This document shows, in pieces, positions 49,420 to 61,433 of a DNA stretch of 64,000 bases. Numbering within the stretch: position 1 is the first letter of the stretch; each line of letters opens with the position of its first letter. Below the pieces are notes generated by a model, which saw only the letters and a list, made by a program, of their open reading frames with translations, did no database searches and had not been told where the DNA came from. The DNA comes from Boesenbergia rotunda (Eukaryota; Streptophyta; Magnoliopsida; Zingiberales; Zingiberaceae): contig JAGFNQ010000723.1 in assembly GCA_024364735.1 (NCBI GenBank), positions 610,792 through 674,791 of the forward strand, given 5' to 3'. Made by a program: the position numbers and the translations under genes.

Positions 49420-49893
49420 GGGAAAATTTAAGAAAACTCCCCAACATTAAATTGGGCTTTGCATGCAGTGCCCAACTTAAAATTTCTTTACATGCACTCT
49501 CTGATGGGATTGACAAGATAGTTTTGTGCGTTATTTTTTTCAGTATTAAAGAGTAAAAATTTAGTATACATTGTAAAGATTTGAGTATAAATTGTCTGAG
49601 ATTGAGTATTAATTTAAGAAAGTTGAGTATTATTTGAAAAACTTTGAGTACAAAATTTAGAAATTTGAGTATGTCAGGTTCCATCCACCACATTAAGATT
49701 TTCACGAGGGGTTACCGAAACTTTATACTCAAATTTCTTAAATTAGTACCAAATCTCAAACAATTTATACTCAAATCTTTAGTGTATACTGAGTTTTCAC
49801 TCTTTTATACTCAATCCATAGAGAGTGAATGTAAAAAATTTATCAAGTGGAAGTACATGCAAAACTCAATTTGAGATTGGGAAATTTTCTCCA
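49420..49893. mobile_element. MITE with ~80-bp terminal inverted repeats
   Basis: The left end GGGAAAATTTAAG..., TTGGGCTTTGCATG and TTTACATGCACTCTCT is mirrored on the right, reversed, by GGAGAAAATTTCCC, TTGAGTTTTGCATG and TTTACATTCACTCTCT. The interior repeats TTTGAGTATAAATTGT in both orientations around about 49690. Fragments resembling its interior occur near 55620-55720. Non-coding. Confidence 0.65.
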
Positions 49894-50171
49894 ATTAACC
49901 GTAAATCCAAACTTATTTATTTAGTTTAACAAGTTGCTAAATTTATTAATTTAATTAAATTTTATAAGTCTTTACGAATATTTGATCCATTTACCCTTCT
50001 AAATAAACAAATAATTAAAAAAAAAAAACAATACGTTTGAGATTTTTTTTTTCAAATTAGCACGCCTAATTCCTACAAATTGCTCCCTGCCATTTCGTCC
50101 GAATTACCATGCCATTCTCGTCATTTTTCCGATCGCTTCTTCTTAATGCCGTCGAAAGGGCACTCGAAACC

Positions 50172-50671
50172 CTATTCCTCTTCTCGTTGTTCTCCTTCGT
50201 CCTCCTCCATCGCCGGCTTCGCTGCATCGGATCTGGATTCGGCAGATCGCGCCGCCTTCGACCGCGTCGACCCGCCGCCCTTGGGCTTGCGGCGCTGCGG
50301 ATTTCTGGGGGCGACCGAGGCATCGGCAGCGCCTTCGGCGGCGGTCGCCGTGGCAGTCCGGTGCTTCCGCCCGGGTTTGGTCCCCTCAGCCGACGTCGCG
50401 TCCCTCGACTGGATGTCGGCGCCGACGTCCCGCTGTGGGCGGCGCGGCCTCCGGTCGGATCCTCCGTTTTCGCTGGGGGAGCGCTCCTGAGGCAGGGCGT
50501 CGCTGGAGTGGGGATCTGCGGACGAAAGCGAGGTGAGGTAAGGCGATGACATTGCTCGAACAGTTTGTGTGTGTGATAGATGAGTAGAAATGAACCTGAT
50601 ACGGAGTTGCTTTGGGCAGCGGCAGCGGCGGCGGCGGCGGCGGAAGTCGCCGGCGTCCGGAACTCAGTCAT
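50172..50671 (-). CDS. Hypothetical small disordered protein (139 residues, two exons)
   Basis: Exon 1 (50671-50596) gives MTEFRTPATS, a run of nine Ala and QSNSVS; a GT donor follows. An acceptor TCCGCAG just above 50515 opens exon 2 (50515-50172). The joined frame reads DPHSSDALPQERSPSENGG and continues basic and Arg/Pro/Ala-rich to EEDEGEQREEE and a TAG. High GC and frame continuity across a plausible 80-bp intron support a gene. Composition indicates a disordered, possibly nuclear, protein. I do not recognise the family. The unspliced frame (201 codons) and plus-strand frames overlap it. It could also be a first exon pair of a longer gene or a gene fragment. Confidence 0.5.
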
Positions 50672-50699
50672 CTGGAAGAGGCGATGGAAGACGTCCGTT

Positions 50700-52590
50700 C
50701 AAGATCATACGGCGGAGGAAGAATAAGAATACGGTAAAGTTTCATTACATCTAGATAACTCCTTTTTTTTTCTTCTAGCATAGAAAAAAAAGAAACTTCC
50801 CATAATATTTTTAAATTTAAAATCACATAAAAGAAATTGATTATTCTATATTTTTTATTCTAAAATTTATGCTTCATAAAACTATATACCGCAGAAAAAT
50901 CAATATTTTAATATAAAATTGAGAAATTAATGATTGGATAAATAAAATGATAAAAGTTTTAAAACTATGAAGAATATTGTCAAGTTTTTAAAATTTAGTA
51001 AAATAAAAAATGACATCTTTAATTATGCATTGTTAAAAGATCATTATTCTTTCAAATATTAAAATAACAATTTTTTTCAAAATCGATAATTCTTAATGGA
51101 GTATTTGGTTCGCAGTAATTTTAGTTAAAAGTTACATCATTTAAAAATAATTTTTATCTTAAACAAGAACCACAACTAAATTTTATTCTACAGTAGGGAA
51201 ATAATAAATATTCCTGATTTAAAAAGTAAATTATTGCTAAAATTAAAAAATAAAAAAAATAAATTGTACGAATCCTTAAAACATACCCAACTAGGAGAAT
51301 TGTTGATGGACTGGCCATCGCATCCGATATGCGCCACGTGTTTGACATCTGTCGGATTACCAATTTGCATTTCCTTCTCTTCCTCCTCAGGCACTACATA
51401 CATATATTCTTATCACTTCAAATCATCAAAATAATAATAATAATAATAATATAGTCATTAATAATAATGTCTATTTTATTAATTTCTATTATTATTATTA
51501 TTATTTCTTTGAATAATCTTAAAGGTGGTTCAAACAATAGACAAATAAAAATCTAAAATAAAAAATCTCCTTACTTTTAGACTCTGTTTATTAGTACGGA
51601 TTAAGGAAGCAAAGAAGTTATTGATGGGGAAAAAATCCTTCTAGCAATGGAAGAGAGCCATTATGCCCAATTTCCGCTCGTGGCTCGAGATCTGTGCGTT
51701 CGATTTGGATTTGGTTGGATAAAAATATGTATAAAAGTAATCCGATGATTTCATAAATTCATCCTCCCAAACAGTTTGACCCCCTCCCCCATATGAAATT
51801 CTTGATTCCATTCTCCCAAGTAAACAATTCATTAGCTCTAAATAAACTATATCACGTCCCGTTATTCTGTTAGCAGTTTGCCCCTCCAATTCTAATATAA
51901 TTCTGTTTTGCATGATCCAAGAAAGAGAAAATACAACGAGTCAACGAACGAAGACATACCGAAGATTTGAGAAAGGTAACGAAGACCTTTGAAAAGGTTC
52001 TTCATCTTCATCCCGGTCGACCCCATGTCGCTAAACACAACAAAACAAATAAAGATCAATAACAAAGAATAAAAAGAAAATTTACCACCTTTATGAGCAA
52101 CAAATTTTTACCTTTTCGAATAAAATTTAATTGATTTCTTCAGAAAAAATACATATAATCCAGCGTGTTAGATAATTGGCAATTAGAATGGAAAAGAATT
52201 GGATATAGAAAGAATGGAATGCACAATGTGGCATCTCTCTTATCAATCATGCTTGAAAGATTTGCTAGAGGAAGATTAAATGATTAAATTAAAGTGAAGG
52301 CAAATTAGTTGAAGGATTATTGTATTTTTTTTATTATTTGTTGCTATTTTTGTTGTGGCAACTAGTCCTTTTTTTGTTGAAGATTATTTGTTGCTATTTT
52401 TGTCATGGCGCGAAGAGTGGGAGAAAGAGCGGTTGAGAAATTATCTACCGAGTCAACGGGGCGAATAATTTTACGGTTATACATGAGTTGAGTTACCAAC
52501 TAGTTTGTGTGCCATGTGGAAATAATTCCAAAGATTATTATTAAAATTGATCGTTTAGTTATTGTGATATAGTTATAGTATATTAGATGT
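50700..52590. other. AT-rich spacer with (AAT)n repeats
   Basis: No gene is recognised. (AAT)n and (ATT)n runs at 51430-51450 and 51489-51505 face each other and form a weak foldback. Confidence 0.4.
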
Positions 52591-52599
52591 TGAAGTTTT

Positions 52600-55150
52600 G
52601 TCACGACCTGAGGGGTCGCTTGTCCGTCAAAAATCGGATAGCACATCCTTTATACAACAGAAAATATGAATCCTCGATACAAGGTATACACTGTCATCTC
52701 ATCATCCTCAGCCAACATGATTGAAAATTAACACGTAATAAGTAATAAAATACAACCTAGACTTGAAAGACGCATACCGATATGACTAACAATAATAAAA
52801 ATTCCAAAAATCCCTCTGGGCACACAAATAGTACAAAACTCAAATCGATGTCTATAGAAATAGAAAATAATGTAAATAAAACATTTGTAAATACTAATAT
52901 TAAAACGAAATCAATCTGACGGGAAATGGGACTAGCGGCAGGGCTCTCTCTTGTCTCTTGACGACTCCTAGTATATCAGCTTGAAAACATAAAGCATAAC
53001 AAATGGTGATGAGTCCAGGGGGACTCCATGAATATATATAGATACGTATGACTGTTAAAAGATTATACAAAAGCAGTACATAATTAAGCAGATATAGTCT
53101 CATAGAAAAATCAAAATATATGACTGGAAAATTATATGCAAGTACATACCAAAGTCAAACCCACCTGCAAGGTATGAAGGTCATAAGCCCTCGAACCTAA
53201 ATGGTTACCAGACCATATACAAACGAAATACCTCCTGTATATACATGTCATCCAAATGTAGCAATCATAGCTCAAAAAAATGCAACAAACACAAACAAAT
53301 ACAATCTATCCAATCGTGTATATGATGCAATGACATGGTCACCCCTTACACTAGTCAGCCACTGTCACCGGTCATGGGTGAGGTCAAGTGGGTAGGACTA
53401 TGACAACTGTATGTACTTTGCCATTACTGTTCTTGAGTGATCGAGTGGACAAGGTGCTAGTGGAGGACACACCCATCCTATCCTAAATTATATGGGGGTG
53501 CACCGCTTTCATCTCCTCGTATCACTGGAAAGAGGAGGGATCTCTGTCTGCTACCACGTTACGGATACCACTACTCATGAGTAGCTGAGCGGAATCTTGA
53601 CAAGGCAACTATACACACCCTCCTGATAATACGACTAACACATGAGTGATAGTGTGTGCAGATCCTGATATGACTGACGATCCATCTCAATCACAAGCGA
53701 GCCAAAGATCACCAATTATGCAATAATGCAGAAATGGTGCATGATGCTAACACACGCAACAACCATCAAGCAACCCTCAAAATGACATGCACAGGTCTAA
53801 AACATAAATCATGACCTACAAATAACCTATTAGACATATAATAATGCTAGGTATCAATAAATGCCAAGTATATGACATGCAAATATTCCTATGTACACGT
53901 GCTCTAATAAAATAGGAGTATTAAACATAGAAACTGTATTGAAGATAAACTTTGAGTATGTCAAATGGTCAAACAGTAAATATCAAGCAAAATAGACAAA
54001 AGACAATAAAGATAAATCTACTACTATCCATAAGCGAAATCATATATAGAAACCTGACAATTATATCTATAAAGATAAGTCAGAAGGTACTTGTCTCGTA
54101 AACGTAGGTGCTCGAAATGCAGAGAATCTTCGTCTGGATAATCCCTAGCAAAATCAAATGTTCAACGGACATATTAGCTATATACACAAAAATAATTATC
54201 TAAACCAACCACTACACCGTATTAAGTTTGATCTGAGGTATCTAATCATTTCATTAACTCTAATGAAATGATTAATTTTTAATTAGGTCAAAATCATCAA
54301 GATTAGGGCTAACACCTCATTTACCTTAACCAGTTTCAACACTAATTCCTTTCAAAAATGATAATATCTAGTTGAACATGTGATTCAATTTATGATTGAT
54401 TAAGCCACAGCCAACTTTCAAATTCATGACAAACCTACTGTTATCTATTGTCTCACAGCCAGATCAGCAAGAATAAAGGAAATGACCTAAAATCCAATAC
54501 CTACTCATAGCCACATGAAAAGATCAAATGAACTCCAATATTCCAATCGAATATTCAACTCCGAGCATGATCAATATTAATCAGCAACCTCCCAGAAGTC
54601 ATCCCAACATAATCAACTTCATGATCCCAAGCAAGTTCACGGCAGTAGGAGAACAGCTAGCAATTTCTGAGCTAAACTCTCCAATCCTTCGTCTGATTTA
54701 AACACATTAGAAACCTCAAAGAATGAATCCAAGACTCAAAACCAAGCATAACTCCTACTGAGATTATCACGGCCGAAACATTCCCCTCTCCAATCCGGCG
54801 CAAACAACTTCCATGAAGAGAACCGGTAGCCTTAGGAGCAAATCCAAGTTAGCACAAACCCAAGAACTCAAGCACCCACTAGATCACACCATGAGAGGCA
54901 AGAAAACTTACCAATGGTGCGGTAGAAATTCCTAGCGAGCAAGAGACATCACCGTCGACTTGCTCTGCGTCGCGTGAGGAAATCCGCAGATCCGCAGGTC
55001 GATAACTCGGATCAATTCGACAAGTCGGTAAGTCAGCAAGTTGACAACTAAGCTTAGTTCGACCCAGCTCGGTCAAGTATAATCCGGGTAATGATACTCA
55101 GTTGAAGGATGATTGAGCTAGTTCGGGATAAGATCATATAGACGCATTAT
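52600..55150. mobile_element. Probable decayed long terminal repeat (solo LTR-like)
   Basis: The segment starts TGTCACGACCTGAGGGGTCG, a start typical of long Ty3/Gypsy-type LTRs in plants, and its body (for example near 53540-53620, with CTGTCTGCTACCACGTTACG and CTCATGAGTAGCTGAGCGG) has the mixed composition I associate with such LTRs. No second copy, primer-binding site or polyprotein is found in the window, and the right border and target-site duplication were not resolved. The classification is impressionistic. Confidence 0.35.
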
Positions 55151-56070
55151 GCTGACCTGAAATGTGAAATCGTTTTGTATTCACATTAAATCTCTTAATC
55201 TGGTTATGTATATTTGATCTTTTTTTCATATGGGCAAAAAAATCAACTAAAAATTTCGAACTCACTTATCTAACAATTTTCGGAATAAGGAAATAAGTTT
55301 TTAACCAAAGGCATCGGGCACGTTATCCTTAGAAATATTGGTTTTAATTTTTTAAATAAAATAAGTTGAATTTCTATTATATTTAATAACAACACTATCC
55401 TCCTTTATTATTATTTTTTAATTTTACAGTATGTGTTTCTTAATGTCCAATTATCGTATAGCAGTTAAACAGTTGCTATCATATTTTAACACTTAAACAG
55501 TTACAGGAATGTTTTCTCTAAATAGTATAGAAAATCGTAAGATGTTAGATTAGAAAATTGAAAATCAAATAAAGTGGTTGATGCATAAAAAATGGTTTTG
55601 ATGTACTCTGATGGATTAAAGACATTTTTTTTTTTTTTTATCGTATAAAAGAAAAATTAGTATAAATGTAAAGATTTGAGTTAAATTGTTTGATTGAGTA
55701 CAATTAAAATGATATTAAAAAAAGTAGTATATTGTTCATTATATAGTAATTCAGTATACATTATCAAATAATAAAATGATTTAGATTATATTATTTAACA
55801 TTTGATATATTTGAATTGTATTTTGCATCCACCCATTAAGCCAGATCCAAATTGAAAAGTAAATCGACGACTTTCACCCAGCCTTCAAAAATTTATAAAA
55901 AATTATTTTTTGTTTTTGTTTTCTTTTCTTTTTTAAAAGTTTTATCCCTTTCTTCGTGATCCAAATCAACACAATTGTTATTATTATAAAATGTCTAAAA
56001 TTTCTTCTTATCTTCGACGGACATAAGCGTGGGTTAACTGGGCCGAGGCCCGTGCCAAACAAATAGCGCA
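55150..56070. other. AT-rich spacer
   Basis: No gene. 55610-55720 has strings (AAGATTTGAGTTAAATTGT-like) related to the interior of the MITE at 49420-49893. Confidence 0.4.
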
Positions 56071-56071
56071 A

Positions 56072-56486
56072 CTGATATGATGTTTGGTACGATAGAACAA
56101 TGTGTTAAACCCTAATCTGACACGGCACCTAATGTGATATTCTACCTTATCTGACATGGCAACTGAACGAGCCCGTGCCATTTTCCGACTTTGATAGGTT
56201 CGATCGTAACTCGGTCGGGCATGGCGTCATTAATTACTTACTCACTGACCAATTAGCCCTGTTGTCCTCCTCACTGCCACCGTCCCTCAGCCAATAAACA
56301 CCCGGACCAAGGCACCTGAGGCGCCCACATCCACTGAAGGAACCAAACAAGCCATGTGTGCAGTTATTTCATTCCATTTACGATGCATCCTGATCTTCTC
56401 GTCGATATAAAGGAGGCATCCTGATCTCCATCTCCAAACAGAGTATCAACCTTCCCTCGCCCGTCTCTCCTTTTCTCTTCTCCTTC
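56072..56486 (+). promoter_or_regulatory. Promoter segment of the cysteine protease pseudogene (also present inverted at 62.4-62.74 kb)
   Basis: TATAAA at 56406-56411 lies 75-80 bp before the pseudogene ATG and is preceded by GGCATCCTGATCT-type short direct repeats. 56080-56365 recurs as reverse complement at 62396-62730: TAATTACTTACTCACTGACC and GGAACCAAACAAGCCATGTG are found in both. Confidence 0.6.
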
Positions 56487-57537
56487 TTGCTGCTCATGGC
56501 TTCCACCGTCGCCATTTCGCTCTTCCTCCTCTTTTCATCCGCCCTCGCTGCCGTCTCCGCCGTCCATTCTCAGGACGTACGTCCTGACCCTCTCAAAGCA
56601 AGTCGGGGAAGTCCCCGTCCGCAGCGACGAGGAAGTGAAAATGCTGTACCTGGAGTGGAGGGCCGAGCATCGCCCAGCTGAAAATGGCCTAGATCTGGAC
56701 GAATACCGGCTCGAGGTCTTCAAGGAGAACCTCCAGTTCGTGGATGAACACAATGCAGCGGCCGACCGCGGGGAGCACACCTTCCGCCTCAGGATGAATT
56801 GTTTCGCTGACCTCACCAACGAGGAGTACTGGACTAGGTTCCTCGGGAACTTCTCCCAGATGAGATCCACCTCCAGAAAGATCAGCAGCAGGTACCTGCT
56901 GAGAGAAGGGGACAAGCTGCCCCGTTCTATAGATTGGAGGAAGAAGGGCGCCGTCGTCGCCGTAAAGAAACAGGGTGATTGTGGTAGATCATCTTCTTTG
57001 AAACTTTTCTTTCGAGATCAAATAATAAAAAGTATTTTGTTTCAACGATCGTATGATAATTATTGCTAATTATACCCCGACGGTGTTTATAGAAAGTTGT
57101 TGGGCGTTCTCTACTGTTGCTGCCGTTGAAGGTATCAGCCAAATTGTCACTGGTAATTTGATTTCGCTGTCAGAACAGCAATTAGTGGACTGTGATCGTC
57201 GCAACCTTGGCTGCAATGGTGGATTCGTGCACATCGCATACAAGTACATCATTAACAATGGTGGCATCAACGGCGACAAAACCTACCCGTACATAGCCCG
57301 AAAAGGGACTTGCAATACCTTCAAGGTGATCTAGTCAGACTAACCATTTGCCATCAAAGATATTTTATGTTTAAATTATTGATGGTTGTCTACCTCTCTC
57401 TCATGCAGCAAAATGTTCATGTTGCATCAATCGACGCAACGATGAACAAGCTAAGCTCTCCAAAAAGCCGTGGCAAACCAACCAATTAGTGTTGGTATCG
57501 ATGCTTCCGGAGAAACTTTACGACGTTATCAAGGGGT
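56487..57537 (+). pseudogene. Papain-like cysteine protease pseudogene (zingipain-like), truncated
   Basis: A signal peptide (MASTVAISLFLLFSSALAAV) starts at 56496, or at 56487 with an upstream in-frame ATG. A +1 frame change near 56600-56630 separates it from the propeptide frame, which has the ERFNIN-type EYRLEVFKENLQFVDEHN. The mature part starts LPRSIDWRKKGAVVAVKKQG. Intron 56984-57092 splits the active-site region and exon 2 (57093-57325) gives SCWAFSTVAAVEGI with the catalytic Cys, SEQQLVDCD and NLGCNGG. Exon 3 (57409-57537) shifts frame before KAVANQPISVGIDASG and ends at RRYQG, so the catalytic His and Asn are missing. Features such as IINNGGIN resemble ginger proteases. Confidence 0.85.
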
Positions 57538-57624
57538 AAGATTAATGAGCACTGTTTTCGTCCAGTAAAATTACAAGGAGCTTATGAATGACTTAGGAAC
57601 AACAGTGCATGTATGGCTTATGAA

Positions 57625-58235
57625 TGACTTAGGAAAATACTTTTTATTATTTGATCTCGAAAGAAAAATTCCAAAGGAGATGATCTACGCCACAATGATC
57701 ACCCTGATCCTTTACGGCGACGACGGCGCCCTTCTTCCTCCAATCTATAGAACGGGGCAGCTTGTCCCCTTCTCTCAGCAGGTACCTGCTGCTGATCTTT
57801 CTGGAGGTGGAGCTCATCTGGGACAAGTTCCCGAGGATCCTAGTCCTGTACTCCTCGTTGGTGAGGTCAGCGAAACAATTCATCCCGAGGCGGAAGGTGT
57901 GCTCCCCGCGGTCGGCCGCTGCATTGTGTTCATCCACGAACTGGAACTGGAGGTTTTCCTTGAAGACCTCGAGCCGGTATTCGTCCAGATCTAGGCCATT
58001 TTCAGCTGGGAGATGCTTGGCCCACCACTCCAGGTACAGCATCCTCACTTCCTCGTCGCTGCGGACGGGGACTTCCCCGCCTTGCTTTGAGAGGGTCAGG
58101 ACGTACGTCCTGAGAATGGACGGCGGAGACGGCAGCGAGGGCGGATGAAAAGAGGAGGAAGTGCGAAATGGCGACGGTGGAAGCCATGAGCAGCAAGAAG
58201 GAGAAGAGAAAAGGAGAGACGGGCGAGGGATGTTC
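57625..58235 (-). pseudogene. Inverted partial copy of the cysteine protease pseudogene (exon 1 plus part of intron 1)
   Basis: The minus strand from 58196 gives the same signal peptide (MASTVAISHFLLFSSALAAV), the same frame change at the same place, the same propeptide (with Phe-Gln inserted after NLQ) and LPRSIDWRKKGAVVAVKDQG. Similarity continues into intron 1 (CTTTCGAGATCAAATAATAA reversed) and ends near 57632. It stands tail-to-tail with the plus copy, about 90 bp away. Because both share the offset between the two frames, the first lesion is likely older than the duplication. Confidence 0.85.
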
Positions 58236-58780
58236 TTTAAATAAAGATTATTTTTGGTACAAAACTTTGATAGGATGTTCTTTAATTTTTTTTTAAAAAT
58301 CTGTTGGAAATTTATAAAATTTGTGATGCCCTTTTAAGCATCAGTCCGTCCTATCTCATAAATATGTATAAATTTTTATTTATATAATTTACACGAAGCG
58401 GCAAGATAATCATTCAAATGGTGTTTCATTTGGTGCAAGGTTTGTCATAATTAAAATTAGAATGGAATATTAATATTATATACCAAAAGGAAAAGGAGGA
58501 GTTTTATTTCCTTTTACATATTTACAAAATACAAATAAAATTACAAAGGGGTGGATTCCCCATCTCAACAACCCCTCACGGTCCCATATCCTATGTGAGA
58601 AGTCAATATTTTCCTTCCCAATCATGACATTTTTTAGGTAGTTATTCACACACGGCCTATCCTATGTGAGAAGTTCATTCTTTCCTTCCTCGTCATTACA
58701 TTTTTTTTTAAGTTGTTGTTTTTTCTTTAATTCTCAATTTTTATACCTAGTTTATACAAACATGCATTGTAAATGGAATG
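58236..58780. other. Spacer between the inverted protease copy and the foldback arm
   Basis: Homology to the protease promoter stops at about 58235. The DNA here has a local repeat of CCTATGTGAGAAGT (58590 and 58662) and no gene. Confidence 0.45.
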
Positions 58781-60322
58781 CAATTTACCAAAGGGCGTAC
58801 CTAAGAATTGGAAATTACCAATTCCGTATCATAGTTTCTATTTTACCAAAGGGCGCAGGCTTTTATGTGAACTTTCTCTTATACCCCTTTTTTAACTACT
58901 GTCTTTCTCATTCTCTCTCTCAGTAATAAATTTCGAGACGTCCGTGCACATGCATGTTCAGACTTTTATTTTAAAATAATATATTATGGAATCAGCGCTA
59001 AAAACGAAAGGTAAAAATTAAAAAAATATTTCAGTTTTCAAACTTGATTAATATATAAATATTTTTTAATATTTCAGCCGATTCGTTAATACTTTGATTA
59101 ATATATAAATATTTTTCAAGTAAAAACAGTAAGGTAAATGATTTTTTTAAATTTGATTAATATTAACTAATATATTTAATAATATTTAATAAATATATTA
59201 ATATATAAATAAAATTTAAAAAAAACGTAATTGTGGGCCTGAAATGTTTTATTTCAGGCCCAGCGTGGGCCTGAAATATTTTATTTCAGGCCCACGTTGG
59301 GCCTGAAATGTTTTGTTTCAGGCCCACGTTGGGCCTGAAATCTTTTGATTTCAGGTCCGACGTGGACTCAAATTTTTTTCTATTTTAAAAATATATTAAT
59401 ATATAAAAAAACATATCAAAACACTTAATTTCATATTCAAACGCAGGGCCTGAAGTCATCCCAGGAGGGTCTGAAGTCAAATAACTTCAGATCCTATAAA
59501 TAATTAATTTAATAAATAATAATTAAATATAAAAAAATATTTTTAAAATTAAAAAAAATTCAGTGCCATGGGGCCTGAAGTCTAATGACTTCAGGCCCAA
59601 GGAGGGCCTGAAGTCATCAGACATCAGGCCCTCCATCAATTTTATAAAAATATATAAAAAAAATTTTATAAAAAAGTTTAATATATAATTACATATTATA
59701 TAGGAGTGGTTTAGGTATATCAATGAGTTTGGGTGTCGAAACATCTAATAGGAGTGGTCTAGGAGATGAGATTTTGGGTGCCGAAAGATCTAATCTTGCT
59801 GTATCACCAATGCTATAAGAGTGGTTTAGGTATATCAGTGAGTTTTGAGCAAAACTCACTGATGGACCTACCATATTTGGAATTCTGAAAACCCTATATC
59901 AGTAGACAGGATTGAGCTAGGAGATGAGATTTTGGGTGCCGAAACCTCTAATCTTGTTGTATCACCAATGTTATAGGAGTTGTTTAGGTATATCAGTGAG
60001 TTTTGAGCAAAACTCACTGATGGACCTACCATATTTGGAATTCTGAAAACTTTATATCAGTAGACAGGGTTGAGCTAGGAGATGAGATTTTGGGTGCCGA
60101 AACCTCTAATCTTGCTGTATCACCAATGCTATAGGAGTGGTTTAGGTATCTCAGTGAGTTTTGCTCAAAACTCACTGATGGACCTACCATATTTGGAATT
60201 CTGAAAACCCTATATCAGTAGATAGGGTTGAGCTAGGAGATGAGATTTTGAGTGCCGAAACCTCTAATCTTGCTGTATCACCAATGCTATAGGAGTTGTT
60301 TAGGTATATCAGTGAGTTTTGA
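58781..60322. mobile_element. Left arm of a ~3.6-kb foldback element
   Basis: The arm begins TTTACCAAAGGGCGTACC and proceeds through TAAGAATTGGAAATTACCAA, ATTTCGAGACGTCCGTGCAC, a set of GGGCCTGAAAT hairpins (59230-59360), GGGCCTGAAGTC hairpins (59570-59630), and then about four ~158-bp units. The same sequence occurs in order, reversed, from 62370 down to 60323. No reading frame with a recognisable transposase is present. Confidence 0.85.
59230..59635. repeat. Cluster of GGGCCTGAAAT / GGGCCTGAAGTC hairpins, left arm
   Basis: GGGCCTGAAATGTTTT and ATTTCAGGCCC, or close variants, alternate three to four times, each pair forming an 11-12 bp stem with a short loop. A variant set with GGGCCTGAAGTC and GACTTCAGGCCC follows at 59570. 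The mirror cluster is at 61490-61925. Confidence 0.85.
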
Positions 60323-61433
60323 GTAAAACTCACTGATATACCTAAACCACTCCTATAGCATTGGTGATACAGCAAGATTAGAGGTTTCGGCACCCAAAAT
60401 CTCTCATCTCCTAGCTCAACCCTGTCTACTGATATAGGGTTTTCAGAATTCCAAATATGGTAGGTCCATCAGTGAGTTTTGAGCAAAACTCACTGATATA
60501 CCTAAACCACTCCTATAGCATTGGTGATACAGCAAGATTAGAGGTTTCGGCACCCAAAATCTCATCTCCTAGCTCAACCCTGTCTACTGATATAGAGTTT
60601 TCAGAATTCCAAATATGGTAGGTTCATCAGTGAGTTTTGCTCAAAACTCACTGATATACCTAAACCACTCCTATAGCATTGGTGATACAGCAATATTAGA
60701 GGTTTCGGCACCCAAAATCTCATCTCCTAGCTCAACCCTGTCTACTGATATAGGGTTTTCAAAATTCCAAATACGGTAGGTTCATCAGTGAGTTTTGCTC
60801 AAAACTCACTGATATACCTAAACCACACCTATAGCATTGGTGATACAGTAAGATTAGATGTTTCGGCACCCAAAATCTCATCTCCTAGCTCAACCCTGTC
60901 TACTGATATAAGGTTTTCAGAATTCCAAATATGGTAGGTCCATCAGTGAGTTTTGCTCAAAACTCACTGATATACCTAAACCACTCCTATAGCATTGGTG
61001 GTACAGCAAGATTAGAGGTTTCGGCACCCAAAATCTCATCTCCTAGCTCAACCCTGTCTACTGATATAGAGTTTTCAGAATTCCAAATATGGTAGATCCA
61101 TCAGTGAGTTTTGCTCAAAACTCACTGCTATACCTAAACCACTCCTATAGCATTGGTGATACAGCAAGATTAGAGGTTTCGGCACCCAAAATCTCATCTC
61201 CTAGCTCAACCCTGTCTACTGATATAGGGTTTTCAGAATTCCAAATATGGTAGGTCTATCAGTGAGTTTTGCTCAAAACTCACTGATATACCTAAACCAC
61301 TCTTATAGCATTGGTGATACAACAAGATTAGATCTTTCGGCACCCAAAATCTCATCTCCTAGACCACTCCTATTAGATGTTTCGACACCCAAACTTACTG
61401 ATATACGTAAACCACTCCTATATAATATGTAAT
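59695..61433. repeat. Tandem array of ~158-bp units with an orientation switch
   Basis: GGTATATCAGTGAG-type starts occur at about 59708, 59828, 59986, 60145 and 60302 in one orientation. The complement, CTCACTGATATACC, recurs at about 60330, 60487, 60645, 60802, 60960, 61118 and 61277. Units are 157-159 bp except the shorter edge unit. Each contains GGTTTCGGCACCCAAAATCT, GCTCAACCCTGTCTACTGAT and a hairpin CAGTGAGTTTT/AAAACTCACTG. Roughly four units lie left and seven right of 60323. Confidence 0.88.

Noticed and set aside
50066..50671. 201-codon unspliced minus frame as the protein
   Set aside because: A GT-AG intron with matching phase and a change of composition argues for the spliced 139-residue reading.
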